Part shown: positions 40,965-49,965 of the stretch, one piece after another
How positions within the stretch are numbered: the stretch's first letter is position 1
Layout of the letters: each line of letters starts with the position of its first letter
Source: Solihabitans fulvus
Lineage (GTDB): Bacteria; Actinomycetota; Actinomycetes; Mycobacteriales; Pseudonocardiaceae
Assembly (NCBI RefSeq): GCF_008386585.1
Contig: NZ_VUOB01000093.1
Location: forward strand, 1 to 64,000
Direction: 5' to 3'
Length of the DNA: 64,000 nt
The notes under the pieces: generated by a model
What the model saw: only the letters and a program-made list of their open reading frames with translations
The model's database searches: none
What the model was told of the DNA's origin: nothing
Position numbers and translations under genes: made by a program

Positions 40965-41672
40965 ATGGCATCTGCTGAGAACACCGGCACCGTCGCCGAC
41001 CAGTGGCGGTCGAACAAGCGCTTGGCCGCCATGTGGGACAAGGGCGTCAAGAACAAGGGGGTCTCGCTGGTCTACAGCGCGATCGTCTTCGGCACCGACA
41101 ACCGCAAGATGTACCAGCACATGGCGGCGCTGAGCCGGCTGCCAGAGGGCACCTCGGTGCTCGACGTGCCCAGCGGCGGCGGCATCCTGTTCCACACGCT
41201 GCGGCCCGGCTCGAAGCTGAAGTACACCGCGGCCGACATCTCCCAGCTGATGCTCGACCGCGCCCGCGACGAGGCCGCCAAGCGCGGCCTGCACGACCTG
41301 GAGTTCCGCGAGGCCGACGCCGAGGCGATGCCCTTCGACGACCACTCCTTCGACGTCGTCGCCAGCTACAGCGGCCTGCACTGCATGCCGCACCCCGAGG
41401 TCGCCGTCAGGGAGATGTTCCGCGTGCTGCGGCCGGGCGGCCGGCTGCTCGGCAGCTCCGCGATCCGGGGCGCGAACCCCGTGTCCGACCGGTTCATCAA
41501 CCTGTGGGTCAAGCGGAGGATCCTCGACGTCACCGTGCCAGGACCGACCTTCGTCGGCTGGCTGCGGGACGCGGGCTTCACCGACCTGAAAATCAGCCGG
41601 TCGGGCGCGATCCTCTACTTCGAGGGCACCCGGCCCGAACTCGCCGAAAAGCCCGAGCGCGGGGAGGAGTAG
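40965..41672 (+). CDS. class I SAM-dependent methyltransferase
   Basis: 235 residues from ATG 40965 behind GAGGAGAGGAA. SVLDVPSGGGILF (near residue 63) is motif I for S-adenosylmethionine binding. AADIS, then READAEAMPFDDHSFDVV and RVLRPGGRLLG are the following UbiE-like motifs. It should methylate O, N or C of the small-molecule product; the target atom is unknown. Confidence 0.88.
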   Translation: MASAENTGTVADQWRSNKRLAAMWDKGVKNKGVSLVYSAIVFGTDNRKMYQHMAALSRLPEGTSVLDVPSGGGILFHTLRPGSKLKYTAADISQLMLDRARDEAAKRGLHDLEFREADAEAMPFDDHSFDVVASYSGLHCMPHPEVAVREMFRVLRPGGRLLGSSAIRGANPVSDRFINLWVKRRILDVTVPGPTFVGWLRDAGFTDLKISRSGAILYFEGTRPELAEKPERGEE

Positions 41673-41722
41673 CCGCCGCGCGTAACAAACAGGTCGGGAC
41701 TTCATGACTGGGGGAGTGGCCT

Positions 41723-43303
41723 GTGCCTGACTATGTGATCGTGGGCGGTGGCTCGGCCGGCTGCGTGCTGGCCGACGGGCTGAGCGCGGACGGGCGAGCC
41801 ACCGTCGAACTGCTGGAGGCGGGACCGCCCGACCGCGCGTCCCAGATCAGGATCCCGGCCGCGTACCCGAGCCTGTTCGGCACCGAATACGACTGGGCGG
41901 CCAGCACGGTCGCCCAGCCGGGCCTCGCCGGCAGGGAGCTGTACTGGCCGAGCGGACGCACCCTCGGCGGTTCCTCGTCGATCAACGCGCAGATCTGGAT
42001 CAGGGGGCACCGCGCCGACTACGACGCGTGGGCGGACGCCGGCTGCCCCGGTTGGTCCTATGACGACGTGCGGCCGTACTTCCACCGGGTGGAACGCCGC
42101 GACAGCGCCGATCCCGGCCCGTACGGCACGAAGGGCCCGATGTGGATCTCGGACCTGCGCGACCCGAACCCGACCACCGAGGACTTCCTCGTGGCGTGCG
42201 GCAAGGCAGGGTACGAGCGGCTCGACGAGCTCAACGTCGCGTCCCCTGAGGGTTTCGCGCCGATCAGGGTCATCCAGCACGAGGGGCAGCGCTGGAGTGC
42301 CGCCGAGGGCTACCTGCGGCGCGCCGAGCCGCGGCCGAACCTCGTCGTGCGCACGGGCGCGCAGGCGCTGCGGGTGCTGTTCGAGGGCACCAGGGCCGTC
42401 GGTGTCGAGTACGCCACCTCGGGCGGCGGCACGGCCGTCGTGCACGCCGACCGCGAGGTGATCCTCAGCGCCGGCGCGGTCGCCAGCCCCCGACTGTTGC
42501 TGGCCTCCGGCGTCGGCGACCCGGACGAACTGGCCGCGCTCGGCATCGCCGTGGTCGCGCCGTCCGCCGAGGTCGGCCGCAATCTTCAGGACCACGCGGC
42601 GGTGCGGCTGGTGCTGCGGACCCCGCACCCCGTGTCGCTGATCCGCTCCGCGCTGTCCGGCGGGCTGCGCCGATACCTCAGCGAGCACCGCGGCCCGATG
42701 ACCTCCAACCTCGCCGAGGCCGCGCTGTTCGCGCGCGCCCTGCCCGACGCGCCCGCGCCGGACGTCGAGCTGCTGTGGATGCCCGTGCCGTTCAACGACC
42801 ACGGGCGCGGCAAGTCCATCGGACACGCCCTCAGCCTCTGTCTCGTGCTGCTCCAGCCGGACAGCCGGGGCCGGGTCACGTTGCGGGACACCGATCCCCT
42901 GTCGCGGCCGCGCATCGACCCCGGCTATCTCACCGATCCCGACGGCCGCGACCTGCGGACGTTCCTCGCGGGCGCCCGCATGGCCAAGGACCTGCTCGGC
43001 ACCGAACCGCTGGCGAGCTGGTTCGGCGACGGGACGGAGCTGGCGCGCTTCCCCGACGACGACGAGGGTCTGGCGAACTTCGTGCGTACTAACACCGAGA
43101 CCCTCTACCACCCGGTGGGCACCTGCCGGATGGGCGAGGACGGAGGTTCCGTGGTTGATCCCGAACTCCGGGTTCGGGGCACCGAAGGGCTTCGGGTGTG
43201 CGACGCGAGCGTGATGCCGACCATTACCCGGGGGCACACCCTCGCCCCCAGCCTGATGATCGCGGCGCGCGCCGTCGACCTAGTCGGCCGCGCCGAAGAC
43301 TAG
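41723..43303 (+). CDS. GMC-family FAD oxidoreductase
   Basis: 526 residues from GTG 41723. The FAD motif VIVGGGSAGCVLA is at residues 4-16. GGSSSINAQIWIRGH near residue 75 is the GMC signature 1, and YHPVGTCRMG near 470 carries the active-site His. GMC enzymes oxidise alcohols to aldehydes or acids. The next gene is an aminotransferase, so alcohol to aldehyde to amine is a natural two-step reading, by inference. Confidence 0.9.
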   Translation: MPDYVIVGGGSAGCVLADGLSADGRATVELLEAGPPDRASQIRIPAAYPSLFGTEYDWAASTVAQPGLAGRELYWPSGRTLGGSSSINAQIWIRGHRADYDAWADAGCPGWSYDDVRPYFHRVERRDSADPGPYGTKGPMWISDLRDPNPTTEDFLVACGKAGYERLDELNVASPEGFAPIRVIQHEGQRWSAAEGYLRRAEPRPNLVVRTGAQALRVLFEGTRAVGVEYATSGGGTAVVHADREVILSAGAVASPRLLLASGVGDPDELAALGIAVVAPSAEVGRNLQDHAAVRLVLRTPHPVSLIRSALSGGLRRYLSEHRGPMTSNLAEAALFARALPDAPAPDVELLWMPVPFNDHGRGKSIGHALSLCLVLLQPDSRGRVTLRDTDPLSRPRIDPGYLTDPDGRDLRTFLAGARMAKDLLGTEPLASWFGDGTELARFPDDDEGLANFVRTNTETLYHPVGTCRMGEDGGSVVDPELRVRGTEGLRVCDASVMPTITRGHTLAPSLMIAARAVDLVGRAED

Positions 43304-43322
43304 AGCGGAGGCACCCCCGGAG

Positions 43323-44573
43323 ATGACTCCCGAGTTTCCCGATCGCGACGAGGTTCTCAAGCTCTACGACCGCCACCTCGGGCGGGCGACCGCCAAGCTG
43401 GCCGCGCAGGTCGACCTGCCGGTCGAGGTGCGCTCGGCAGGCGCGCGGGTGTGGGACGAACAGGACCGCGAGTACCTGGACTGCGGCGGCTACGGGGTTT
43501 TCCTCCTCGGCCACCGACACCCCGACGTGCTCAAGGCGGTGCACGACCAGCTCGACCGGCACCCGCTGGCGACCAGATCGCTGCTGTCCGCGGAACTCGC
43601 CTACGCCGCGCAGCGGCTCGCCGGCACCGCTCCGGCCGGCCTCGAGCACGTCTACTTCGCGAGCACGGGCGCCGAGGCGGTGGAGACCGCGATCAAGCTC
43701 GCCAGGGCGGGCGGACGACGTCGGCTCATCGCCATGGACCGGGGTTTCCACGGCAAGACGCTCGGCGCGCTGAGCATCACCAACCGGCCCATCTTCCAGC
43801 AGCCGTTCCGCCCGCTGCTGCCCGACGTCGACAAGGTCGCGTTCGGCGACATCGACGAGCTGAACCGCGCGCTCGCCGCGAGCGAGGACAAGGCGTGCGT
43901 GGTGGTCGAGCCGGTGCAGGGCGAGGGCGGCGTGCGGATTCCGCCGCCGGGATACCTCGCGGCGGTCGCCGAGGCGTGCAGGGCGGCCGGCGCGTACCTC
44001 GTCGTCGACGAGATCCAGACCGGCCTCGGCAGGCTCGGCGAGTGGTGGGGCTGCACGGCAGAGGGCGTCGTGCCGGACATGTTGTTGACCGGCAAGGGAC
44101 TCGGCGGCGGAGTGATGCCGGTCAGCGCGGTGCTGGCCACCGACGAGGTGTTCGCGCCGCTGGACCGCGCGCCCCGGTTGCACAGCTCCACGTTCTCCGG
44201 CGCGCCGATCGCGATGGCCGCCGTGCTCGCCGCGATCGACGTGATCGAGCGCGAGGACCTGGTGCGTCGCGCGGCGACGCTCGGCGAGTCGCTGCTCACC
44301 CAGATGTCCAACGCGGTGTGGGAGGCGGGCGGCGACGCGGTCCGCGAGATCCGCGGCCGTGGCCTGCTGATCGGGATCGAGTTCGGTCAACCACGCGCGG
44401 CCGGCCGGTTCGTCCAGGCGCTCATGGCGCGCCGGGTGATCGTCACGAACCCGTTGGCAGCGGACAACGTTGTGCGGTTCAGCCCACCCGCCGTGCTGTC
44501 CGGCGACGAGATCGGTTGGCTGCTAGAAGCTTTCTCCGCCGCACTGGCGGAATCCGGCGGGGAGGGATCATGA
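43323..44573 (+). CDS. class III PLP-dependent aminotransferase
   Basis: 416 residues. The omega-aminotransferase signatures are YFASTGAEAVETAIKLAR near residue 100, VDEIQTGLGRLGEWWG near 230 with the PLP-contacting Asp, and the Schiff-base Lys in LLTGKGLGGGVMPV near 258. It moves an amino group between an amine or omega-amino acid and an oxo compound. It is followed by the KAS III gene with a 4-base overlap. Confidence 0.9.
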   Translation: MTPEFPDRDEVLKLYDRHLGRATAKLAAQVDLPVEVRSAGARVWDEQDREYLDCGGYGVFLLGHRHPDVLKAVHDQLDRHPLATRSLLSAELAYAAQRLAGTAPAGLEHVYFASTGAEAVETAIKLARAGGRRRLIAMDRGFHGKTLGALSITNRPIFQQPFRPLLPDVDKVAFGDIDELNRALAASEDKACVVVEPVQGEGGVRIPPPGYLAAVAEACRAAGAYLVVDEIQTGLGRLGEWWGCTAEGVVPDMLLTGKGLGGGVMPVSAVLATDEVFAPLDRAPRLHSSTFSGAPIAMAAVLAAIDVIEREDLVRRAATLGESLLTQMSNAVWEAGGDAVREIRGRGLLIGIEFGQPRAAGRFVQALMARRVIVTNPLAADNVVRFSPPAVLSGDEIGWLLEAFSAALAESGGEGS

Positions 44574-45565
44574 GTCTGCGCATCGCCAACGCCCAGCAGC
44601 ACAGCCGCATCCTCAGCGTGGGGGTGTACCGCCCCACCAGGGTGGTGCCGAACTCCGAGGTTATTGGGCCGATCAACTCAAGTGACGAATGGATAGTCAC
44701 CAGGTCGGGCATTCGCACGCGTCGCTTCGCCGACGACACCGAGAGCCTCGGCGACATGGCGGTGTCCGCGGCCGAGAAGGCGTTGAGCCAGGCCGGTATC
44801 GACGGGAGGGACGTCTCGCTCGTCCTGCTGGCCACCATGTCCAACCTGAACCAGGCGCCGCCGCTGTCGGCCGAGGTGGCCTACCGGATCGGCGCGACCG
44901 AGGCAGGCGCCGCCGACATCGGGGTGGCCTGCGCCGGGCTGTGCTACGGCGTTTCCATGGCCAGCGATGCGATCCGGGTCGGCTCGGCGCGCTACGCGGT
45001 GGTGGTCGGCACCGAGCGGATGTCCGACATCATCGACCCGGCCGACCGCTCGACCGCGTTCATCTTCGGCGACGGCGCGGGGGCCGTGGTGCTCGGCCCG
45101 GCCACCCGCCCCGGCATCGGCCCGACGATCTGGGGCGCGGACGGATCCCGTGGCGACGCCATCAAGCAGGACTCGTTCCTTGAGCTGCGCCGCGATCCGA
45201 CCGCGCCGTGGCCGACGCTGCGGATGGCCGGCCCCGAGGTGTTCCGGTGGGCGGTCACCTCGATGGTGGAGGTGGCGCAGCAGGCGTTGGCGGCGGCCGG
45301 CGTCACGGTTGAGGACCTCGGCGCGTTCATCCCGCACCAGGCCAACCGCAGGATCACCGACTCGCTGGCGAAGTCGCTGAAATTGCCAGAACACGTTGCC
45401 GTCGCGCACAACGTCGTGTGGGACGGCAACACCTCCGCCGCGTCGGTCCCGCTCGCCATGGAGGCGCTGCTGAGTTCGGACGCCGCGCACAGCGGAGACC
45501 TGGCGCTGCTGATGGGTTTCGGCTCAGGGCTGTCCTACGCCGCGCAGGTCGTCGAACTCCCCTGA
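44570..45565 (+). CDS. 3-oxoacyl-ACP synthase III (KAS III/FabH-like)
   Basis: 331 residues, ATG overlapping the aminotransferase stop. The catalytic triad is intact: Cys121 in VACAGLCYG, His in IPHQANRRI near 260, and Asn in WDGNTSAAS near 290. FabH-type enzymes condense an acyl-CoA with malonyl-ACP; cluster-encoded relatives such as CerJ can instead form esters or amides. It is the last gene of the operon and is followed by a strong hairpin. Which reaction applies is open. Confidence 0.9.
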   Translation: MSLRIANAQQHSRILSVGVYRPTRVVPNSEVIGPINSSDEWIVTRSGIRTRRFADDTESLGDMAVSAAEKALSQAGIDGRDVSLVLLATMSNLNQAPPLSAEVAYRIGATEAGAADIGVACAGLCYGVSMASDAIRVGSARYAVVVGTERMSDIIDPADRSTAFIFGDGAGAVVLGPATRPGIGPTIWGADGSRGDAIKQDSFLELRRDPTAPWPTLRMAGPEVFRWAVTSMVEVAQQALAAAGVTVEDLGAFIPHQANRRITDSLAKSLKLPEHVAVAHNVVWDGNTSAASVPLAMEALLSSDAAHSGDLALLMGFGSGLSYAAQVVELP

Positions 45566-45574
45566 ACGGATCGT

Positions 45575-45615
45575 CGATGCCCCCGCCGTGACCGAAGGGT
45601 CGCGCGGGGGCATCG
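45575..45615 (+). terminator. 12-bp stem ending the biosynthetic operon
   Basis: Perfect 12-base GC-rich arms (45575-45586, 45604-45615), 17-base loop, then a pyrimidine-rich stretch, 10 bases after the KAS III stop. It defines the end of the 15-gene operon. Confidence 0.7.
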
Positions 45616-45645
45616 GTCCCTCTCGGTCGACTATTGACGCAGACT

Positions 45646-45662
45646 GGTTTGCGATGCAAACC
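45646..45662. promoter_or_regulatory. perfect palindrome GGTTTGC-GAT-GCAAACC
   Basis: Seven-base arms with a 3-base centre, 12 bases after a TTGACG -35-like element and 35 bases before the membrane-protein ATG. It is a good operator candidate for the winged-helix regulator encoded by the second gene of the pair. Confidence 0.6.
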
Positions 45663-45696
45663 TGATGCGGCGACCAACCGCATCGAGGGGGCAGGC

Positions 45697-46644
45697 ATGT
45701 CGACCGATTCCGCCGCAGGACTGCTGCACGACCTGGCCGAGTACCGCGCGAGGGCACGCCGCGACCGGCACGGCTACTGGTTACCGCTGCTGGTGTTCGG
45801 AGTGCTGATCCTGGCCGCGCCGCTGGTGTACCTACCGCCGTCGGAGTGGCCGCCGCCGCGCGTGCAGGTGTCGGCCGATGGCCTCTTCCCCGGGCAGATC
45901 AAGGTGTTCGGGCTCACGATTGAGCCGCTGTACATGTTCGGGCCGGGCAACGGGCGCGAGATCGGGAACCCGATGGGCGTCTCCTGGTACTGGTTTGGGG
46001 TCGTGGTGCTGGGGCTCGCGGGGACCGTCGGGTGGTACCGGTGGCGCGCCCGACGCGTCGGTGTCGAGACGCCGACCAGGCTGGTCGTGCTCGCCGGGTC
46101 GGTGGGGTTGCTGTTCCTGCTCGGTGTCGTGCCGCTGATTCTCGGGCAGGCGCTCGTACTGCTGTTCCCTGGCTCGTACTTCTACTCAAACACGGCTTTC
46201 TGGATCAGCGTGGAGGTGTTCGTGCTCGCGGCGGCCGGCACTACCGTCGCGCTGTGGGTTCGAGGCGGGGGCCCTCGCCCGGCCTGGCGCGTCGCGCTCG
46301 CCTCGGTCGGCGTGGTCGTCGCGCTGATGTCGATCACCATCGTGTTCGAGGCCGCCTTCGGGCATGGTCATGCGCCGCTGTTGCTGCTCTCCGTCGCGTT
46401 GCTCGCGGTGGCCGCGATCGAGCGCAGCGCCTTCTGCGCGGTCATCGCGGCGCTGTTCACGGCTGCCGCCCTGCTGGCGAACCTCTACAACATGGAGAAT
46501 GTGTTCTATCGATTCGGTTTCCACGTCGACTACCTGAATCCGCGAGGTGAGGTGTTCGCGAACCTGTTGCTGCCGGCCGCCGTGCTGATCGTCGGCGGCG
46601 GCATCGCCGCGTGGTCCGCGCGGAAGGCGTCTCGGCGTGAGTGA
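45697..46644 (+). CDS. polytopic membrane protein co-encoded with a winged-helix regulator
   Basis: 315 residues from ATG 45697 behind GAGGGGGCAGG. About seven or eight hydrophobic helices separated by short basic loops; one extracellular loop carries FGLTIEPLYMFGPGNGREIGNP. No transporter motif is visible and I do not recognise the family. The next gene, a small winged-helix regulator, overlaps its last 8 bases, so the two form a unit under the palindrome at 45646. Confidence 0.75.
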   Translation: MSTDSAAGLLHDLAEYRARARRDRHGYWLPLLVFGVLILAAPLVYLPPSEWPPPRVQVSADGLFPGQIKVFGLTIEPLYMFGPGNGREIGNPMGVSWYWFGVVVLGLAGTVGWYRWRARRVGVETPTRLVVLAGSVGLLFLLGVVPLILGQALVLLFPGSYFYSNTAFWISVEVFVLAAAGTTVALWVRGGGPRPAWRVALASVGVVVALMSITIVFEAAFGHGHAPLLLLSVALLAVAAIERSAFCAVIAALFTAAALLANLYNMENVFYRFGFHVDYLNPRGEVFANLLLPAAVLIVGGGIAAWSARKASRRE

Positions 46645-46948
46645 CCATCCCACCGCCGGGCTCGACGATGTGGTCCACCAGAAGCACAGGCTGGCCATCC
46701 TGACCATCGCCGCCGAGGCCAAGCGGGTGGAGTTCGGCTACCTGCAACAGAACCTGGACCTCACCAAGGGCAACCTCTCCCGGCACATCACGGTTCTGGC
46801 GGAGGCCGGACTGCTCGACGTGGAGAAGGGCTACGACGGCAAGCGGCCCAAGACCTGGGTGCGGGTCACCTCGGCCGGCCGCAGGGCGCTCGCCGAGGAG
46901 ATCGCCACCCTGCGGGCCCTGGTGGCCAGACACGAGAACCTGTCCTGA
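46637..46948 (+). CDS. winged-helix transcriptional regulator
   Basis: 103 residues from GTG 46637, overlapping the membrane-protein gene. The fold is the small winged helix of the HTH_34/MarR-like group: RLAILTIAAEAKRVEFGYLQ, LTKGNLSRHITVLAEAGLL as recognition helix, and a basic wing YDGKRPKTWVRVT. It probably binds the palindrome upstream of the operon and represses it. Confidence 0.82.
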   Translation: MSDHPTAGLDDVVHQKHRLAILTIAAEAKRVEFGYLQQNLDLTKGNLSRHITVLAEAGLLDVEKGYDGKRPKTWVRVTSAGRRALAEEIATLRALVARHENLS

Positions 46949-46999
46949 GCGACCGGGATCTGGTGCCCGGACCTACCGGAGCGCGCGGCCCGGCCACCA

Positions 47000-49804
47000 C
47001 TACGGCGTCGTCGCGTGACCGGCTCCGTCGAGCAGGTCGGCGACGACCGTGCGCAGGGACACCGTCCGCGCCGAGGCGATCACCGTCGCGGCGCGGTCGC
47101 CGAGCGCCGCCCTCGTGTCGGCCCAGCAGCGTTCCTCCTCGGCGATCTCGTCCGTCATCACCAGCGGTGACCGCAGCCGCCCGCGTTCCCGCGCGGTGAC
47201 GGCCAGCAGTCGCAACGCCGAAGCCGGCCGCCCCTGCGCCAACTCCACCATCGCGAGCTCGTTCACCAACGCGAGCTGCCGTTCGACCTGGCCTGCCTCG
47301 CGGTACGCGGCGAGGCTGGCGAGCGCCAGCTGCCGACACTCGGCCACCTCGCCGTTGCGCCGCGCCATCATCGCGAGACCGGCGAGAGCGGCCGCCTCGC
47401 CGTTGCGTTCGCCGATGGCCCGAAACCGTTGCCGCGCCTCGACCATCATCGGCACGACGCCGCCCGAGCGGTCCAGTGCGCGCAGCGACAGGGCCTTGTT
47501 GATCAGGGCGGAGGCCGTCTGGAGGTCGTCGCCCGCCCGCTCGGCCACCGCAAGGGCCTCCTCCGCGCACCGCAGCGCCTCGGCGAAGTCTCGCAGCGCG
47601 AACGCGGTGAAACACAGGCCGTTCAGGGCACCGGCCACGGCCACCGCGTCGCCGAGTTCCCGGTAGGTCGCAAGGGATCGCTCGCCGAGCGTGCGCGCCT
47701 CGGCGGGGTCGCCGCAGTGCCTGGCGAGGCTCGCCGCGGCCCGCAGCGTCCTGGCGCGCAGCGGCGCGGGCACTCGCTCGGCCTCCACCATCGCCTGCCG
47801 TAGCCAGCCGAGCGCCTCGGCGGCGAGACCGTTGGGCGCCCAGTACCACCACAGGGGCGCGACGATCCGCAGCGCGCACTCGGCGTCCCCGCCGACCCCG
47901 AGGCACCATCGCACGGCCGCACGCAGGTTCGGCTCCTCCGCCGCGAGGCGGCGCATCCACGCGGCGTGCTCGGCACCGGCCTGCACGGCCTGGCCGGCGA
48001 GCGCGGCGCACCACTCGGCGTGCCGGCGGCGCAACCCCGTGGCCAGCTCGCCGTTGCCGGCATCGAGCAAGCGCTCGGTCGCGTACTCCCGCACCAGTTC
48101 GAGCATCCGGTACCGCATGCCGTCCGCGTGCGGCTCGGCGACCAGCACGGACCGGTCCACCAGGCGTTCGAGCACGTCGTGCGGCTGTCCGGTGACCCGC
48201 TCGGCGGCCTCGGCCCCGCAGCCCCCGGCGAAGACCGACAGCCTGCGGAACATCTCCCGCTCGTCGGTCGCGAGCAGGTCGTGGCTCCAGTCGATGGCGG
48301 CGCGCATCGTGCGGTGCCGGTCCGGCGCGGTGCGCGCGCGGCGGTCGGCCAACCCGAGCCGCCCGCCGAGCCGCCGGCCGATCTGCGTCGCGACCTCGTC
48401 GAGCGACAGGGTGCGCAGCTGCGCCGCGGCCAGCTCGATGGCCAGCGGCAACCCGTCCAGCCGCCGGCACAGCTCGCCGGCGACGGACGCGTTCTCCCTG
48501 CGCACCACGAATCCCGGCCGCGCGGCGTCGCCCCGGTCGGCCAGCAACCGGACGGCCTCGGTGCGGGCGGCCACGTCCGGGTCATCGCCAGCAGCCGGCA
48601 CCGCGAGGCCCGCCAGCGGCCACACCCGTTCCCCGGCAACGCCAAGGGGTTCGCGGCTGGTCGCCAGGATCCGCAGGCCCGCGCAGTGGCCGAGCAGGTC
48701 GGCGACCACCCGCCCGCAGTCGTCCACGAGGTGCTCGCAGTTGTCCAGCACCAGCAACGCCCGCGCGCCGCGCAGGTGCCCGGCGAGCGCGTCGAGGGCG
48801 GACTCGCCCGCCCCGGCCTGGACCGACAGCGCGGCGGCCACTCGCTCGGCGACGGAGCTGCCTGGCTGCGCGGACGCCAGCTCGACGACGTGCACGCCGT
48901 CGGGATGATCGGCCGCGGTGTCGCGGGCCAGTTCCATGGCCAGCCTAGTCTTCCCTGCCCCGCCAGGCCCGGTCACGGTGAGCAGGCTGGCCCGGCCGAG
49001 CTGGTCGGCGAGCCGTTCCAGCTCGTGCCGGCGGCCGACGAACCGGCTGGGCTGGCGCGGCACCGGCGACGGCGGGTCCAGCGTCGGGTCGCGGCGGTCG
49101 ATCGCCCTGGCCAGCGCGGCGACCTCGGCCGCGGGCTCCGCGCCGAGTTCGGCATCCATCGCGCGGCACAGTCGCAGGTACGCGGCCTGCGCGTCGGCAG
49201 TGCGTCCGCAGCGGTAGAGCGCCAGCAGGTGCAGGCCGGCGAGCCGCTGCCGGGTCGGGTGTTCGACCACCAACCCGGCCAGCTCGGACACCGCGTGCGC
49301 GTGCCGTCCCACGGCCAGCTCGGCGTCGAGCCGGTCCTCCTGCGCGGCCAGCCGCAGCTCCGCGAGCCGCCGCCGGTGCGCCTCGACGTCCGAGCCCGCC
49401 GGCACGCCCGCGTAGGGCTCGCCGCGCCACAACGCGAGCGCGGCGGCCAGCCCGGCGGCGGCGCTGGCCGGGCGCTCCGGCAGGTGGTCGCGCGCCTGCC
49501 CGACCATCGCCTCGAAGCGGGGCGCGTCCACCTCATCGGCCGTCGCGTCCAGCCGGTATCCCGACGGGGTGGTGACCAGCCGCGCGCCGAGCACCTTGCG
49601 CAGCGCCGAGACGTGCATCTGAAGGCTCGCGGTCGCGGTGGCCGGCGGACGCTCGCCCCACACCTGGTCGATCAGGTGCTCGGCGGACACGGCCTGGCCT
49701 GCGTGCACCAGCAGGACGCCGAGCAGTGCTCTCGGCCGTGGGCCGCCAAGTCGCACCGCCTCGTCGGCGTGCACCTCCAGCGGCCCCAGCACGCGGAACT
49801 CCAT
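47000..49804 (-). CDS. AfsR/SARP-type regulator: OmpR-like DNA-binding, BTAD, NB-ARC ATPase, TPR
   Basis: 934 residues from ATG 49804. MEFRVLGPLEVHADEAVRLG opens the winged-helix DNA-binding domain (1-95). A bacterial transcriptional activation domain follows to about 245, and then an NB-ARC/AAA region with Walker A GPGGAGKTRLAM near residue 280 and LLVLDNCEHLVD. TPR-like helices make up the last third (from about 600). Large SARPs activate secondary-metabolism genes. It points away from the biosynthetic operon, which ends 1.4 kb to its left, so it is a candidate regulator but the link is unproven. Confidence 0.9.
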   Translation of the reverse strand: MEFRVLGPLEVHADEAVRLGGPRPRALLGVLLVHAGQAVSAEHLIDQVWGERPPATATASLQMHVSALRKVLGARLVTTPSGYRLDATADEVDAPRFEAMVGQARDHLPERPASAAAGLAAALALWRGEPYAGVPAGSDVEAHRRRLAELRLAAQEDRLDAELAVGRHAHAVSELAGLVVEHPTRQRLAGLHLLALYRCGRTADAQAAYLRLCRAMDAELGAEPAAEVAALARAIDRRDPTLDPPSPVPRQPSRFVGRRHELERLADQLGRASLLTVTGPGGAGKTRLAMELARDTAADHPDGVHVVELASAQPGSSVAERVAAALSVQAGAGESALDALAGHLRGARALLVLDNCEHLVDDCGRVVADLLGHCAGLRILATSREPLGVAGERVWPLAGLAVPAAGDDPDVAARTEAVRLLADRGDAARPGFVVRRENASVAGELCRRLDGLPLAIELAAAQLRTLSLDEVATQIGRRLGGRLGLADRRARTAPDRHRTMRAAIDWSHDLLATDEREMFRRLSVFAGGCGAEAAERVTGQPHDVLERLVDRSVLVAEPHADGMRYRMLELVREYATERLLDAGNGELATGLRRRHAEWCAALAGQAVQAGAEHAAWMRRLAAEEPNLRAAVRWCLGVGGDAECALRIVAPLWWYWAPNGLAAEALGWLRQAMVEAERVPAPLRARTLRAAASLARHCGDPAEARTLGERSLATYRELGDAVAVAGALNGLCFTAFALRDFAEALRCAEEALAVAERAGDDLQTASALINKALSLRALDRSGGVVPMMVEARQRFRAIGERNGEAAALAGLAMMARRNGEVAECRQLALASLAAYREAGQVERQLALVNELAMVELAQGRPASALRLLAVTARERGRLRSPLVMTDEIAEEERCWADTRAALGDRAATVIASARTVSLRTVVADLLDGAGHATTP

Positions 49805-49965
49805 CGACGCGAACCCTCCATCTCGTGTCCTTTGGCGAATCTTTGGCGGCCGCCCTGACTCTGTGCCCTGGGGCAGTTGGGGTGAAGGGCGGTCACGGGC
49901 GGTCACACATCAGGAGCGGTGTGTCGCGCCGGGGATACCGCGTCAACAGGAATGAGGGGGACTAC

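Noticed and set aside
38771-41056. 761-codon minus-strand open frame under the halogenase and hydrolase genes
   Set aside because: Lacks any motif and lies opposite three genes with clear catalytic signatures and ribosome sites.
31238-45565. Classical PKS or NRPS cluster
   Set aside because: No ketosynthase-acyltransferase megasynthase, condensation or NRPS adenylation-thiolation module is encoded; only discrete carriers and stand-alone enzymes are seen.
47966-49858. 630-codon plus-strand open frame inside the SARP gene
   Set aside because: No domain, Arg/Pro/Gly/Val-rich composition; the minus strand shows intact SARP, P-loop and TPR motifs.
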